6,358 nt of DNA. It comes from an uncultured Bacilli bacterium. Lineage in GTDB: Bacteria > Bacillota_I > Bacilli_A > RF39 > UBA660. Shown here in pieces: positions 6,281-6,358 of this stretch; within the stretch, counting starts at the first letter, position 1; each line of letters begins with the position of its first letter. The notes beneath the pieces were generated by a model. The model saw only the letters and a program-made list of their open reading frames with translations, did no database searches and was not told the origin of the DNA. A program made the position numbers and the translations under genes. The DNA is taken from contig CANQDH010000057.1 of assembly GCA_947591565.1 (NCBI GenBank), forward strand, positions 1 to 6,358, in the 5' to 3' direction.

Positions 6281-6358
6281 GATATATTAGGAATTTCCTT
6301 TCAAAAAAATTTGTTTGCTTTTTGATAACTGGTAATTAACAAGTAAAAAAATTCACGA
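6281..6358. other. Non-coding right end of the window
   Basis: No gene begins or ends here. Two small mirror structures are visible: AGGAA-T-TTCCT at 6289-6299, and TCAAAAA (6301-6307) with TTTTTGA (6319-6325). Both are short and A/T-rich and may be chance. The stretch may be the upstream region of a gene beyond the window. Confidence 0.5.

Overview
The window is very A+T-rich (by eye roughly three quarters A/T). All genes are on the + strand, all stops are TAA, tryptophan is encoded by TGG, and the ribosome binding sites are purine-rich (AAGGAG, AAGGAAG). Together with the protein types, this points to a low-GC Bacillota (Firmicutes) chromosome, probably a clostridial or related uncultured lineage. 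I cannot name a genus. I see no tRNA, rRNA, insertion sequence, CRISPR array or phage gene.

Layout: (1) Positions 1-1860 hold the 3' part of a HelD-type superfamily 1 ATPase. Its frame is open at the left edge, so the start lies outside the window. (2) Positions 1861-2426 are a 566-base non-coding stretch. It carries two successive hairpin terminators, a cluster of three A/T-rich repeats, a near-perfect sigma-A promoter surrounded by inverted AGTA/TACT half-sites, and a leader with a stem-loop and a purine-rich ribosome binding site. (3) Positions 2427-4205 encode an AMP-forming (ANL superfamily) acyl-acid ligase of 592 residues. (4) A hairpin with a T-run overlaps the end of that gene, followed at once by an extended -10 promoter and a strong ribosome binding site. 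(5) Positions 4261-6120 encode a seven-helix membrane hybrid histidine kinase with a C-terminal receiver domain. (6) A strong intrinsic terminator at 6244-6280 closes that transcript. The last 78 bases are non-coding.

How the genes relate: the helicase is a housekeeping RNA-polymerase recycling factor and is insulated from the rest by the two terminators. The ligase and the kinase are close neighbours (55 bases apart) but look able to be transcribed separately. A leaky terminator would also give a bicistronic message. The substrate of the ligase and the signal and phosphorelay partners of the kinase cannot be read from the sequence. A functional link between them rests only on adjacency.

I do not see convincing evidence of a wholly new system. 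The points most worth a second look are the dense regulatory region at 2251-2392, the leftward-oriented terminator at 2124-2166, and the unusual thioester-loop and insert features of the ligase.
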